Shown: positions 21,295-30,044, counted from the stretch's first letter. The stretch: DNA of 64,000 nucleotides from Rhizobacter terrae (GCF_003852895.1 NZ_QUSW01000005.1:372001-436000); one strand, 5' to 3'. Program-made: numbers and translations. Notes: generated from the letters alone by a model not told the origin.

Positions 21295-21867
21295 ATGCCA
21301 GGCAATCACCAATCAGGACAGAAGAACCACGAACCCGGGGTGCCGACAGCAGACACCGTCTGGATGACGGGGCTCAGCGGCGCCGGCAAATCCACGCTCG
21401 CCGATGTGCTGGCGCGCATGCTGAGGCGCGAAGGCCGTCCGTGCATCGTGCTGGACGGCGACGCGGTGCGCGAAGGGCTCAGCCGGGGCCTTGGCTTCTC
21501 CGATGCGGACCGGCTGGAAAACATGCGCCGCGTGGCCGAGGTGGCGCGCCTGGCGAACGACTCGGGCGTGATCGCCATCGTTGCGCTGATCTCGCCGCTC
21601 GAAGAGGGCCGCCGGCTGGCACGCCGCATCGTGGGCACGCAGCGCTTCATCGAGGTCCACGTGAGCACGCCCATCGAGATCTGTGCGCGGCGCGACCCCA
21701 AGGGCCTGTACGCTGGCGCGCATGCGGGCAAGGTGACTGCCTTCACCGGCGTGTCGTCGGCCTACGAGGTTCCGGCCAGCCCGGACCTGCGCGTCGATAC
21801 ATCGGTGCTCAGCGCGCAGGAATGCGCAATGCAGATGCGCGAACGCCTTCAACCCTGGCTGGGCTGA
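21295..21867 (+). CDS. cysC: Adenylyl-sulfate (APS) kinase
   Basis: 190-aa P-loop kinase that phosphorylates APS to PAPS. Walker A GLSGAGKS is at 26-33. LDGDAVREGLSRGLGFSDADR is the APS-binding region, and ARRDPKGLYAGAHAGKVTAFTG is the typical lid segment. The start is uncertain: ATG 21295 gives a normal length, while a GTG at 21340 would still keep the P-loop. It stands alone here, with no cysD, cysN or cysH nearby, diverging from the RNB gene (118 bp apart) and converging on the fatty acyl-CoA reductase gene. PAPS may serve assimilation or a sulfotransferase. Confidence 0.9.
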   Translation: MPGNHQSGQKNHEPGVPTADTVWMTGLSGAGKSTLADVLARMLRREGRPCIVLDGDAVREGLSRGLGFSDADRLENMRRVAEVARLANDSGVIAIVALISPLEEGRRLARRIVGTQRFIEVHVSTPIEICARRDPKGLYAGAHAGKVTAFTGVSSAYEVPASPDLRVDTSVLSAQECAMQMRERLQPWLG

Positions 21868-21900
21868 AGGCGTTCCTTCACTCCCCGCACAGGGGAGTGA
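21841..21900. terminator. Two stacked hairpins between convergent genes
   Basis: GAACGCCTTCA (21841-21851) pairs perfectly with TGAAGGCGTTC (21865-21875), the second arm including the cysC stop codon. Immediately after, TCACTCCCC-GCACA-GGGGAGTGA (21878-21900) forms a perfect 9-bp stem. The pair sits exactly between convergent cysC and the acyl-CoA reductase gene, so a bidirectional terminator is likely, although T-runs are short. Confidence 0.6.
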
Positions 21901-21907
21901 CATGCCG

Positions 21908-23905
21908 TCAGAAGTGGATGCCGCGCATCATCTGCTGCAGGGCGATGGCCTCCGGCGACAGCGTGGGCTTCGCGTTCTTGTCGCCCTTGGCCGCGGCGCT
22001 GTCTGGGAACATGCGGAAGCTGGTGTTCATCACGATCTGCGCCACGCGCGGCAGCAGGGCGTGCAGCAGCTCGCCCGAGATGCCCAGGCGGGTGGCGATG
22101 CGCACCGGCTTTTCCACGCAGGCGGTGGCGATCATGTCGGCCGCTTCCTCCGGCGACAGCGTGGGCACGTTGTTGTAGATCTTGGTGGGCGCGATCATCG
22201 GCGTGCGCACCAGCGGCATGTTGATGGTGGTGAAGGTGATGCCCTGGTCGGCGTACTCGCTGGAGGCGCAGCGCGTCCAGGCGTCCAGCGCCGCCTTGGA
22301 GGCGACGTAGGCCGAGAAGCGCGGCGCGTTGGTCAGCACGCCGATGGAGCTGATGTTGACGATGTGCCCCTTGCGCTTTTCCACCATGCCAGGCAGCAGG
22401 CCCATGGTCACTCGCAGGCAGCCGAAGTAGTTCAGCTGCATGGTGCGTTCGTAGTCGTGGAAGCGGTCGTAGCTGGACTCGATGGCGCGGCGGATGGAAC
22501 GGCCGGCGTTGTTGATGAGGAAGTCCACGCCGCCGTAGTTCTCGGTCAGCCAGTCCACCAGGCCCTTGCAACTGGCCTCATCGGCGATGTCGGACGAGTA
22601 GGTGACGACCGTGGCCGCCTTGCCCGCCTTCTCGACGATTTCCTTCTTTGCCTCTTCCAGCTTGGCCTCGTCGCGGGCGCAGATGATGGTGATGGCGCCG
22701 GCTTCAGCGAACTTGATGGCTGCCGCCAGGCCGATGCCCGAGGAGCCGCCCGTCACCAGCACCACCTTGCCCTGCACCGCGCCGCGCAGGGTGCGGTCGA
22801 TGAAGAGCGCCGGGTCCAGGTGGCGCTCCCAGTAGTCCCAGATCACCCAGGCGTAGTCCTTCAGGTTGGGGCAGGTGATGCCCGAACCCTTGAGCGCGGC
22901 CTCGGTGTCGCGGCAGTCGAAGCGGGTGGGGTAATTGACGAAGGTGAAGATGTCCTCGGGCAGGCCCAGGTCCTTCATCACGGCGCTGCGCACGCGGCGC
23001 ACCGGCGCGATCGCCATCAGGCCCTTCTTCACGCTCTTGGGCACGAAGCCCAGCAGCGCCGCGTTGATGAACAGGTTCATCTTCGGCGCATGCGCGGCCT
23101 TGCTGAAGATGTCCAGCACGTCGCCCACGCGGTAGCCCTGCGGGTCCACCAGGTGGTAGCACTTCTTGTTCAGGTCGGTCTTGAGGTGGCTGATGTGGTC
23201 CAGCGCCGCCACCACGAAATCCACCGGCACGATGTTCACGCGCCCGCCTTCCAGGCCCACGCTGGGCATCCACGGCGGCAGGATCTGCCGCATGCGCTGG
23301 ATGAGCTTGAAGAAGTAGTACGGACCGTCGATCTTGTCCATCTCGCCGGTCTTGGAGTCGCCGCAGACCATGGCGGGGCGGTATACCGTCCAGGGCACCT
23401 TGGACTCCTTGCGCACGATCTTCTCGCTCTCGTGCTTGGTCATGAAGTACGGGTGGTCCAGGCCCTCGGCCTCCTCGAACATGTCTTCGCGGAACACGCC
23501 TTCGTACAGGCCCGCGGCGGCAATGCTGCTGACGTGGTGAAGGTGGCCGGCGTCGATGGCCTTGGCGAACTCGACCACGTTGCGCGTACCCTCGATGTTC
23601 ACCTGCACCTGCGACTCTTCGTCGGCCGCAAGGTCATACACCGCGGCCAAGTGGTAGACATGGTCGATCTGTCCCTTGAGCTGCTTGATGTCGTCCGCCG
23701 CCACGCCCAGCTTCTTGGTGGTGAGGTCGCCGAACACCGGGCAGGCGCGCTGCTTGGACACACCCCAGAAGGCCAGCAGGTCGGCCACCTTGCCCTCGCT
23801 CTCGGGGCGCAGCAGGAAGTACACCGTCGAGCCGCGGCGCTCCAGCAAGGTCTTGACGAGTCGTTTGCCGATGAAACCGGTGGCTCCGGTGACGAAATAC
23901 TGCAT
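21908..23905 (-). CDS. Two-domain alcohol-forming fatty acyl-CoA reductase (Marinobacter FAR type)
   Basis: 665 aa. The N-terminal Rossmann domain (GATGFIG at 7-13, then VYHLAAVYDL and the YFMTKHESEK catalytic Tyr/Lys region) is followed by a male-sterility-like segment (about 200-370). A second short-chain dehydrogenase domain has TGGSSGIG at 385-392, NNAGRS and SAYVASKAALDA with its own Tyr-x3-Lys. From memory this layout and many stretches (SSIAAAGL, FREDMFEEAE, GEMDKIDGPYYFF) match the Marinobacter reductase that takes fatty acyl-CoA or acyl-ACP to fatty alcohol for wax esters. A strong ribosome-binding site precedes the ATG. No wax ester synthase is in the window. Confidence 0.85.
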   Translation of the reverse strand: MQYFVTGATGFIGKRLVKTLLERRGSTVYFLLRPESEGKVADLLAFWGVSKQRACPVFGDLTTKKLGVAADDIKQLKGQIDHVYHLAAVYDLAADEESQVQVNIEGTRNVVEFAKAIDAGHLHHVSSIAAAGLYEGVFREDMFEEAEGLDHPYFMTKHESEKIVRKESKVPWTVYRPAMVCGDSKTGEMDKIDGPYYFFKLIQRMRQILPPWMPSVGLEGGRVNIVPVDFVVAALDHISHLKTDLNKKCYHLVDPQGYRVGDVLDIFSKAAHAPKMNLFINAALLGFVPKSVKKGLMAIAPVRRVRSAVMKDLGLPEDIFTFVNYPTRFDCRDTEAALKGSGITCPNLKDYAWVIWDYWERHLDPALFIDRTLRGAVQGKVVLVTGGSSGIGLAAAIKFAEAGAITIICARDEAKLEEAKKEIVEKAGKAATVVTYSSDIADEASCKGLVDWLTENYGGVDFLINNAGRSIRRAIESSYDRFHDYERTMQLNYFGCLRVTMGLLPGMVEKRKGHIVNISSIGVLTNAPRFSAYVASKAALDAWTRCASSEYADQGITFTTINMPLVRTPMIAPTKIYNNVPTLSPEEAADMIATACVEKPVRIATRLGISGELLHALLPRVAQIVMNTSFRMFPDSAAAKGDKNAKPTLSPEAIALQQMMRGIHF

Positions 23906-24222
23906 GCGTTCTCCTCCTTGGTGGCGTGCGGGCCGGGGTGCGGGATGCTGGCGATTCTTGCGCGAAGCCTCGGGCCTTCGACTTCGTCGTTTACCCCAAG
24001 CAGCGCGTGGGTCGCGAGGTTAGCGCAGGACCGGTTCCAAAGGGCACTGCCGTGGCTCGCATGCTGCACCCCATAGAGACGGCTCACTAGAGATACCGCA
24101 GCCCCTGGCGGGTGGCCGGGCCTATAGTCGCCCCACCGCGCCGGTCCCGACTCCTGGGACGAACAACCAAGGCGCGCCACAGACACAGACCCAACCGCAG
24201 CGACTTTCACAGAGGAACCAAC
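23906..24222. promoter_or_regulatory. Divergent intergenic region between the acyl-CoA reductase and phasin genes
   Basis: 317 bp that must hold both promoters. On the left is GGAGGAG, the leftward ribosome-binding site, just before the reductase ATG. On the right, TATAGT (24123-24128) could be a -10 for the phasin gene, though no good -35 is 17 bp upstream. AGAGGAACC precedes the phasin ATG. A small inverted repeat GTCCC...GGGAC lies near 24145-24162. I see no other coding potential. Confidence 0.4.
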
Positions 24223-24765
24223 ATGGTCAAGAAGCTCAAGCAAATGGCGGACAAGAAGGCCGCGTCTCCCGCCAGCCTGTTCGACAGCGCGCTGGCCGGC
24301 ACCATCAAGGACTCGGCCCAGCAGATCTGGCTGGCGGGCCTGGGCGCTTTCTCCAAGGCGCAGGAAGAAGGCGGCAAGGTCTTCGAGGCGCTCGTGAAGG
24401 AAGGCACCTCGCTGCAGCGCAAGACGCAGGCGGTGGCCGAAGAGAAGATCGGCGAAGTCACCAGCCGCATGAGCAACATGGCCGGCGACGTCTCCGCCAA
24501 GGCCGGCCAGCAGTGGGACAAGCTCGAATCCATCTTCGAGGAGCGCACCTCCAAGGCGCTGAACAAGCTGGGCGTGCCCTCGTCCAAGGACGTGGAGGCG
24601 CTGATCGCCCGCATCGACGAGCTGAGCGCACAAGTGGCCAAGCTGTCCAAGGGTTCGCCGGCCGCCAAGGCGCCTCGTGCTGCCAAGACGGCTGCCGCCA
24701 AGCCGGCGGCCAACGGCGCGGCCAAGCCCGTCGCCAAGCGCGCCGCGGCGCGCAAGTCGGCCTGA
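24223..24765 (+). CDS. Phasin family protein with histone-like tail (PhaF/PhaI type)
   Basis: 180 aa. The N-terminal phasin domain (about 15-115, with IKDSAQQIWLAGLGAFSKAQEEGGKVFEALVKEG) is amphipathic and coats polyhydroxyalkanoate granules. A predicted coiled coil with SKDVEALIARIDELSAQVAKL follows. The last 40 residues are Lys/Ala/Pro-rich (AAKTAAAKPAANGAAKPVAK), like the DNA-binding tail of Pseudomonas PhaF, which ties granules to the nucleoid. A clear ribosome-binding site fixes the ATG. It diverges from the acyl-CoA reductase gene and has a terminator behind it. Confidence 0.92.
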   Translation: MVKKLKQMADKKAASPASLFDSALAGTIKDSAQQIWLAGLGAFSKAQEEGGKVFEALVKEGTSLQRKTQAVAEEKIGEVTSRMSNMAGDVSAKAGQQWDKLESIFEERTSKALNKLGVPSSKDVEALIARIDELSAQVAKLSKGSPAAKAPRAAKTAAAKPAANGAAKPVAKRAAARKSA

Positions 24766-24785
24766 TCCGGCATCGCGATGCATGC

Positions 24786-24815
24786 AACAAAGGGGCGCTT
24801 CGGCGCCCCTTTGTT
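24786..24815. terminator. Terminator after the phasin gene
   Basis: AACAAAGGGGCGC-TTCG-GCGCCCCTTTGTT is a perfect 13-bp stem with a TTCG tetraloop. The stem itself ends in T-rich sequence on one strand and A-rich on the other, as in bidirectional terminators. Confidence 0.85.
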
Positions 24816-24921
24816 CATTCGAAACCGCGATATCCCGCCATGGGGCGAAAGGGTTTTCCTCAGCCTGTTTTAGAGGGCGGCTCCAAGGGCCTCGCGGCAT
24901 CGCACACCTAGACTGTGCCGC

Positions 24922-26133
24922 ATGCCCCGTTCCTCGAAGAAACCTCGCATCGCCCTGGCCCTGGCCGGCGGCGGCCCCCTGGGTGCGATCTATGAAATCG
25001 GCGCGCTGTGCGCCCTGGACGAGTCCCTGGATGGACTCAGCCTCAACGACCTCGATGCCTACGTCGGCGTCTCCGCCGGCGGCTTCATCGCCGCGGGCCT
25101 GGCCAACGGCCTGAGCCCGCGCGACATCTGCGCCTCTTTCATCGAGAACGTCGGCGCCCCGCACGACATCTTCAAGCCCTCGGTGCTGATCCGCCCGGCC
25201 TGGGGCGAGATCGCCAAGCGCCTGGCCGCGCTGCCGATGCTCGCAGGACAGGCGTCGTATCGATACTTTTTTTCGCGCCGCTCGCTGTCCTCGGCCTTCG
25301 AGCGCCTGGGTCGCGCGCTGCCGGCGGGCTTCTTCTCGAACGCCGCCATCGACGCGCAGCTGCGCCGGCAGTTCTCCGCGCCTGGCCGCACCAATGACTT
25401 TCGTCACCTCAAGCGCAAGCTGGTGCTGGTCGCGACCGACCTGGACAGCGGCGACCCCGCGCCCTTCGGCCAGCCGGGCTACGACCACGTGCCCATCTCC
25501 AAGGCGGTGCAGGCCAGCGCCGCGCTGCCGGGCCTGTTCCCGCCGGTGGAGATCGATGGCCGCTACTACGTCGACGGCGCGCTGAAGAAGACGCTGCACG
25601 CCTCCGTGCTGCTGGAAGAGGACGTCGACCTGCTGCTGTGCCTGAACCCGCTGGTCCCCTTCAACTCCACGCAGGCGCCGCAGCACCGCGTACTCTCCAG
25701 CGGCGAAGAGCGCATCCCCAAGCTGGTGGACGGCGGCCTTCCGGTGGTGCTGTCGCAGACCTTCCGCACCATGATCCATTCGCGGCTGGAGTTGGGCATG
25801 AAGGCCTACGAGCGCAACCACCCGGACACCACCATCGTGCTGTTCGAGCCCGACCAGCGCGACCCGGAAATGTTCCTGGCCAACACCTTCAGCTACTCGC
25901 AGCGCCGGGCCCTGGCCGAGCATGCCTACCAGCAGACTCGGCAGATGCTGCGATCGCGGCGCAGCGTGCTGTCGGCGCAGCTCGCGCCCCATGGCGTGAG
26001 CATCAATGACGATGTCCTTGACGATCGTCAACGCACCCTCGTGAGCCGGCGCGCTCCTCGCACGCGCAGCGCCTGGGCTTTGCAGCGACTCGAAGGCGTC
26101 CTGAACGACCTGGAGCACGCCCTGCCTCGTTGA
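24922..26133 (+). CDS. Patatin-like phospholipase
   Basis: 403 aa, soluble, no signal peptide. The oxyanion loop GGGPLG is at 16-21, the nucleophile elbow GVSAGG has Ser51, and the catalytic aspartate is Asp218 in YYVDGALKK, completing a patatin Ser-Asp dyad. The family hydrolyses acyl esters of phospholipids or neutral lipids. The C-terminal 180 residues are a less conserved extension seen in many bacterial patatins. It lies 107 bp after the phasin terminator in the same direction, next to genes for lipid or PHA storage, so a role in storage lipid turnover is an inference. Confidence 0.9.
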   Translation: MPRSSKKPRIALALAGGGPLGAIYEIGALCALDESLDGLSLNDLDAYVGVSAGGFIAAGLANGLSPRDICASFIENVGAPHDIFKPSVLIRPAWGEIAKRLAALPMLAGQASYRYFFSRRSLSSAFERLGRALPAGFFSNAAIDAQLRRQFSAPGRTNDFRHLKRKLVLVATDLDSGDPAPFGQPGYDHVPISKAVQASAALPGLFPPVEIDGRYYVDGALKKTLHASVLLEEDVDLLLCLNPLVPFNSTQAPQHRVLSSGEERIPKLVDGGLPVVLSQTFRTMIHSRLELGMKAYERNHPDTTIVLFEPDQRDPEMFLANTFSYSQRRALAEHAYQQTRQMLRSRRSVLSAQLAPHGVSINDDVLDDRQRTLVSRRAPRTRSAWALQRLEGVLNDLEHALPR

Positions 26134-26207
26134 ATTATTGGCAAGTGTCGCGGGATTGATGGCCCGGAAGATGCATCACGCGATACATTTGCCGCCAACG
26201 TTGTGTG

Positions 26208-27740
26208 ATGGGAAACGGCGTGTCCGCATCGATCCGATTTGGCCACTGTGAATTGCAGCCGCATGAACGGCGTCTGCTGATCCATGGCGAACCCGCCGTG
26301 CTCGGCGCCCGGGCCTTCGATGTGCTGCTGGCCCTGGCCCAGCGTGCCGGCGAACTGGTGGCCAAGAACGAGCTGATGGACATCGTCTGGCCCGACGTGG
26401 TCGTCGAGGAAAACAACCTCCAGGTCCAGATTTCCACACTGCGCAAGCTGCTCGGCCCCGAGGCCATTGCCACCATCCCGGGGCGCGGGTACCGCTTCAC
26501 GGTACGCATCCAGGAAGAGGCGCCGCCCACGGTCGAAGCCACCGCCGGCGCACGTCCGTCCATCGCGGTGCTGCCATTCGCCAACCTGAGCGGGGACAGC
26601 GAGCAGGAGTACTTCGCCGACGGCCTGGCCGAGGACATCATTGCGAGCCTGGCGCGTTCGAGCTGGCTGTTCGTTATCGCGCGCAACTCGTCGTTCACCT
26701 ACCGCCAGAGCAACCTGTCCTTCGGCGCCATCTGCCGCGAGCTGGGCGTGCGCTACCTGGTGGCCGGCAGCGTCCGTCGTGCGGGCGACAAACTCCGCGT
26801 GTCGGCCGAACTGGTGGACGGTGCCCGCGGCGAGACCGCCTGGGCCGACCGCTTCGACCGGTCGCTGACCGACCTCTTCTCGGTGCAGGACGAGATTTCC
26901 TCCACCATCGCCGGCACCATCGAGCCGGTGTTCCTGCGCCGCGAGGAAACGCGCGCCGTCAACCATGAGGCCCGCGACATCCAGCACTGGGACCTGCTGA
27001 TGCGTGCGCGCTGGAATTTCTGGCGGTCCACCGCGCCCAACAACCTGGAAGCGCGCCGCTTGCTGGAGCAGGCGCTGAAGATCAAGCCGAATGATTCGGC
27101 CAGCCTGGCGCTGCTGTCGTTCACCTACATGGCCGATGCCTGGCGAGGGCGCTCGGACGACCCCGAGAAGCTCATCCGCCACGCCAACTACTACGCCATG
27201 GAGGCGGTGCGCAACGACGACCACGACAGCTATGCCCACTTCACGCTAGGCACAGCGCTGTCGTGCATCAACAAGCTGGAAGCCGCCATGGCCGAGCAGC
27301 GGCGCGCACTCGACCTGTACCCCAACTTCGCCGCTGCCGCCGGCGAACTGGGCCGGCTGCTGGCCTTCTCCGCGCGTGCGGACGAGGCCATGGTGGAGCT
27401 GCAGCGCGCCATCCAGTGCAGCCCGAGCGATCCGCACCTGAGCCTGTGGATGCGTTCGCAGGCCTTGGCCTGCTTCGTCTGCGGCGAGTACGAGCAGGCG
27501 GTGAATCACGCGATGGAGGCCGTGGCCAAACGGCCCGACTGGTTCTTCAACTATTACCTGCTCGCCGCCTGCCAGGCCGCGGCAGGCCACCTCGAACGGG
27601 CCCGTGAAGCCATGGAAGAAGGCCGGCGCACCATGCCGGTCTACAACATGCTGACTCTCAAGATCGGCCACCCGTTCGCAGACCCGGCGCATCTCGACAA
27701 GTTCGTGAACGCGCTTCGCATCGCCGGCTGGGAGGGCTGA
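26208..27740 (+). CDS. Winged-helix regulator with TolB-like and TPR regions (CadC/adenylate-cyclase-like)
   Basis: 510 aa. An OmpR/PhoB-type winged helix (about 5-102, with ARAFDVLLALAQRAGELV and GRGYRFTVRI) is joined to a domain starting PSIAVLPFANLSGDSEQEYFADGLAEDI, the TolB-like segment found in class III adenylate cyclases and CadC relatives. TPR-like repeats (about 270-500) follow. There is no transmembrane helix and no cyclase catalytic domain, so it is probably a soluble one-component regulator. A GTG three bases before the ATG is an alternative start. The next gene begins 64 bp downstream on the same strand. Confidence 0.85.
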   Translation: MGNGVSASIRFGHCELQPHERRLLIHGEPAVLGARAFDVLLALAQRAGELVAKNELMDIVWPDVVVEENNLQVQISTLRKLLGPEAIATIPGRGYRFTVRIQEEAPPTVEATAGARPSIAVLPFANLSGDSEQEYFADGLAEDIIASLARSSWLFVIARNSSFTYRQSNLSFGAICRELGVRYLVAGSVRRAGDKLRVSAELVDGARGETAWADRFDRSLTDLFSVQDEISSTIAGTIEPVFLRREETRAVNHEARDIQHWDLLMRARWNFWRSTAPNNLEARRLLEQALKIKPNDSASLALLSFTYMADAWRGRSDDPEKLIRHANYYAMEAVRNDDHDSYAHFTLGTALSCINKLEAAMAEQRRALDLYPNFAAAAGELGRLLAFSARADEAMVELQRAIQCSPSDPHLSLWMRSQALACFVCGEYEQAVNHAMEAVAKRPDWFFNYYLLAACQAAAGHLERAREAMEEGRRTMPVYNMLTLKIGHPFADPAHLDKFVNALRIAGWEG

Positions 27741-27804
27741 CCACGTTCCACACGCTTGCCGGAGCGTTCTTCCGGCGTTATCAAACCTTCAAGGGGGCAT
27801 AGAA

Positions 27805-29892
27805 ATGGGACAACCCGCAACACCTCAGAAAGTTGCAATTCTTGGAGGCGGCATTGCCGCATTGAGCACGGCCTTCGAACTCACGAGCCAGCCGGGATGG
27901 CAGGACAAGTTCGACATCACCATGTACCAGCTCGGCTGGCGACTGGGCGGCAAATGCGCCACCGGGCGCGGGCCGAACGACCGCATCCAGGAGCACGGCA
28001 TCCACGGCTTCCTGGGCTGCTACTACAACGCGCTGCCGATGATGCGCGAGGTCTACGAGGCGCTGGGCCGCAAGAAGGGCGAGCAGCCGCTGGCCACCTT
28101 CGACGAGGCCTTCAAGCCCGAGAGCTTCGTGCTGATGTGGGAGTTCATCGACGAATGCTGGAAGCAGTGGCCGTTCACTGCGCCGACCAACAACCTGTCG
28201 CCGGGCGATCCGTCGTCGCTGCAAAAGGTGACCGACTGGGTGCAGGCGCTGGTGCGTTTCGTGCACCAGATCTTCGACGACAACATCCACAAGATCACCG
28301 AGGGCAACAAGCTGGCCGAGGAGGCCGGCCGTGTGGCCATGTACCTGCTGGACCAGGCCATCAAGGGCGCGCTGGAGCTGGGTGCCGGCGTGATCGAGCT
28401 GCTGGACAAGACCTGGGAATGGCTGTCCGAGCACCTGGGCGACCGCTTCACCGACAACGACGACCTGCGTCGCATCTACATCGTGAGCAACTTCCTGCTC
28501 GCGATCGTCAAGGGCACGATCAAGGACGACATCGCCAACAAGGGCTTCGACTCCATCGACGACATGAACTTCGCCGACTGGCTGAAGAAGCACGGTGCGT
28601 CGAACATGACGGTGTCGTCGGCGCTTGCGCTGAACACCACCAACCTGTCCTACCAGTACCCCAACGGCGACACCACACGCACGGCCACCATGGCCGCGGG
28701 TGCCTACCTGCACTGGACGCTGCGCAGCTTCGCGTACATGGGCGCCTTCGCCTGGACGTTCGAGGCGGGCACCGGCGAGACCATCATCGCGCCGATGTAC
28801 GAGGTGCTGAAGAAGCGCGGCGTGAAGTTCGAGTTCTTCCAGAAGGTCGAGAACCTGCGCCTGAGCCCCGACCGCAAGAGCATCGCGTCGGTGAACATCG
28901 GTGTGCAGGCCACGCTGAAGGACCCGGCTGCCGGCTACCAGCCGCTCATCGATGTGAAGGGCCTGCCCGCCTGGCCGGCCGACCCGCACTACGACCAACT
29001 GGTGGAAGGCGAGGCGCTCAAGGCCCAACAGATCGACCTGGAGTCGTACTGGTCGGGCTGGCAGCCGGTGGAACAGCGCACCCTGGTGGCCGGCACCCAC
29101 TACGACAAGCTGGTGTTCGCCATCTCCATCGGCGCCGTGCCTTACCTGTGCAAGGAATTGCTGGACAGCAGCCAGGCCTGGCGCGACATGACGGCCAACG
29201 TCACCACCGCCATGACGCAGACCATGCAGCTGTGGTTCAACCGGACCACCAAGGACATGGGCTGGGACTACCAGTTCAAGAACGAGTACGACACCTGCAT
29301 CGGCGCCACCTACGTCGACCCGCTGGATGGCCAGGTGGACTTCACCCACCTGCTGAAGTGGGAGTCGTGGCCGCAGTCCAACAGCCCCAAGTCGCTGTGG
29401 TACTTCTCGGGCCTGATGCCCGACTACGACCCGCCGCCGCCCTTCACCGACACCGACTACCCGCGCCGCCAGCACGACCGCGTGAAGTACCAGTGCATCC
29501 AGTACCTGCAGGCCAGCATGGGGCCGCTGCTGCCGCTGGCCACGAGCAACAAGGTGAGCCCGCCGGGGGATCCCATTGGCCTGGACTTCAGCCTGTTGCA
29601 GGGGTATGACGAGTCGAAGATGGGCCTGGGCATCAGCCGTTTCGACCAGCAGTTCTGGCGCGCCAACATCGACCCGACCGAGCGCTACGTGCTCTCGCCC
29701 CCGGGCAGCACCAAGTACCGGCTGAAGGCCTGGGGCTCGGGCTTCGACAACCTGGTGCTGGCCGGCGACTGGATCTACACCGGGCTGAACGTGGGCAGCG
29801 TGGAAGGCACAGTGATGGGCGGGCGGCTGGCGTCGTTCGCGATCAGCGGAGCGCCGGCGCTCACGCAGATCATCGGCTACCCGACGCACTGA
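27805..29892 (+). CDS. Large FAD-dependent amine-oxidase/phytoene-desaturase-like oxidoreductase
   Basis: 695 aa. The dinucleotide-binding motif ILGGGIAALSTAFEL is at the N terminus, and LGWRLGGKCATGRG follows, typical of the flavin amine oxidase/phytoene desaturase fold. The C-terminal FAD contact is LVLAGDWIYTGLNVGSVEGTVMGG. A region at about 70-290 with long helices (QAIKGALELGAGVIELLDK) is larger than in classic desaturases. No signal peptide. The substrate is unknown. AAGGGGGC precedes the ATG. It probably shares a transcript with the upstream regulator, and a repeat copy follows its stop. Confidence 0.8.
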   Translation: MGQPATPQKVAILGGGIAALSTAFELTSQPGWQDKFDITMYQLGWRLGGKCATGRGPNDRIQEHGIHGFLGCYYNALPMMREVYEALGRKKGEQPLATFDEAFKPESFVLMWEFIDECWKQWPFTAPTNNLSPGDPSSLQKVTDWVQALVRFVHQIFDDNIHKITEGNKLAEEAGRVAMYLLDQAIKGALELGAGVIELLDKTWEWLSEHLGDRFTDNDDLRRIYIVSNFLLAIVKGTIKDDIANKGFDSIDDMNFADWLKKHGASNMTVSSALALNTTNLSYQYPNGDTTRTATMAAGAYLHWTLRSFAYMGAFAWTFEAGTGETIIAPMYEVLKKRGVKFEFFQKVENLRLSPDRKSIASVNIGVQATLKDPAAGYQPLIDVKGLPAWPADPHYDQLVEGEALKAQQIDLESYWSGWQPVEQRTLVAGTHYDKLVFAISIGAVPYLCKELLDSSQAWRDMTANVTTAMTQTMQLWFNRTTKDMGWDYQFKNEYDTCIGATYVDPLDGQVDFTHLLKWESWPQSNSPKSLWYFSGLMPDYDPPPPFTDTDYPRRQHDRVKYQCIQYLQASMGPLLPLATSNKVSPPGDPIGLDFSLLQGYDESKMGLGISRFDQQFWRANIDPTERYVLSPPGSTKYRLKAWGSGFDNLVLAGDWIYTGLNVGSVEGTVMGGRLASFAISGAPALTQIIGYPTH

Positions 29893-29894
29893 GG

Positions 29895-29976
29895 GAGCCC
29901 CCCAGTCGCTTCGCTCCTGCCCCCAAGGGGCACCACCCTGCGGACCGGCGAAGCCGGTTCCGCGGGCGTTGCTTGA
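29895..29976 (+). repeat. Intergenic repeat copy 2
   Basis: Begins GAGCCCCCCAGTCGCTTCGC two bases after the oxidoreductase stop and ends CGCGGGCGTTGCTTGA. It is almost identical to copy 1; its second stem is CCGGC-GAA-GCCGG. Confidence 0.9.
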
Positions 29977-30002
29977 TCGAACGCGTCGCTCCGCTCGGCT
30001 CC

Positions 30003-30044
30003 AAAAAAATCGGCGCGGCGCCCTGTACAGGGCTACCGCGCCGA
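30003..30044 (-). terminator. Leftward intrinsic terminator
   Basis: Read leftward, TCGGCGCGG (30044-30036) pairs with CCGCGCCGA (30018-30010) around an inner CCCTGTACAGGG palindrome, followed by a run of seven Ts. It ends the hypothetical gene at 30087. Confidence 0.88.

Noticed and set aside
26208-27740. Annotation as an adenylate cyclase
   Set aside because: The TolB-like and TPR parts occur in cyclases, but the catalytic cyclase domain is absent.
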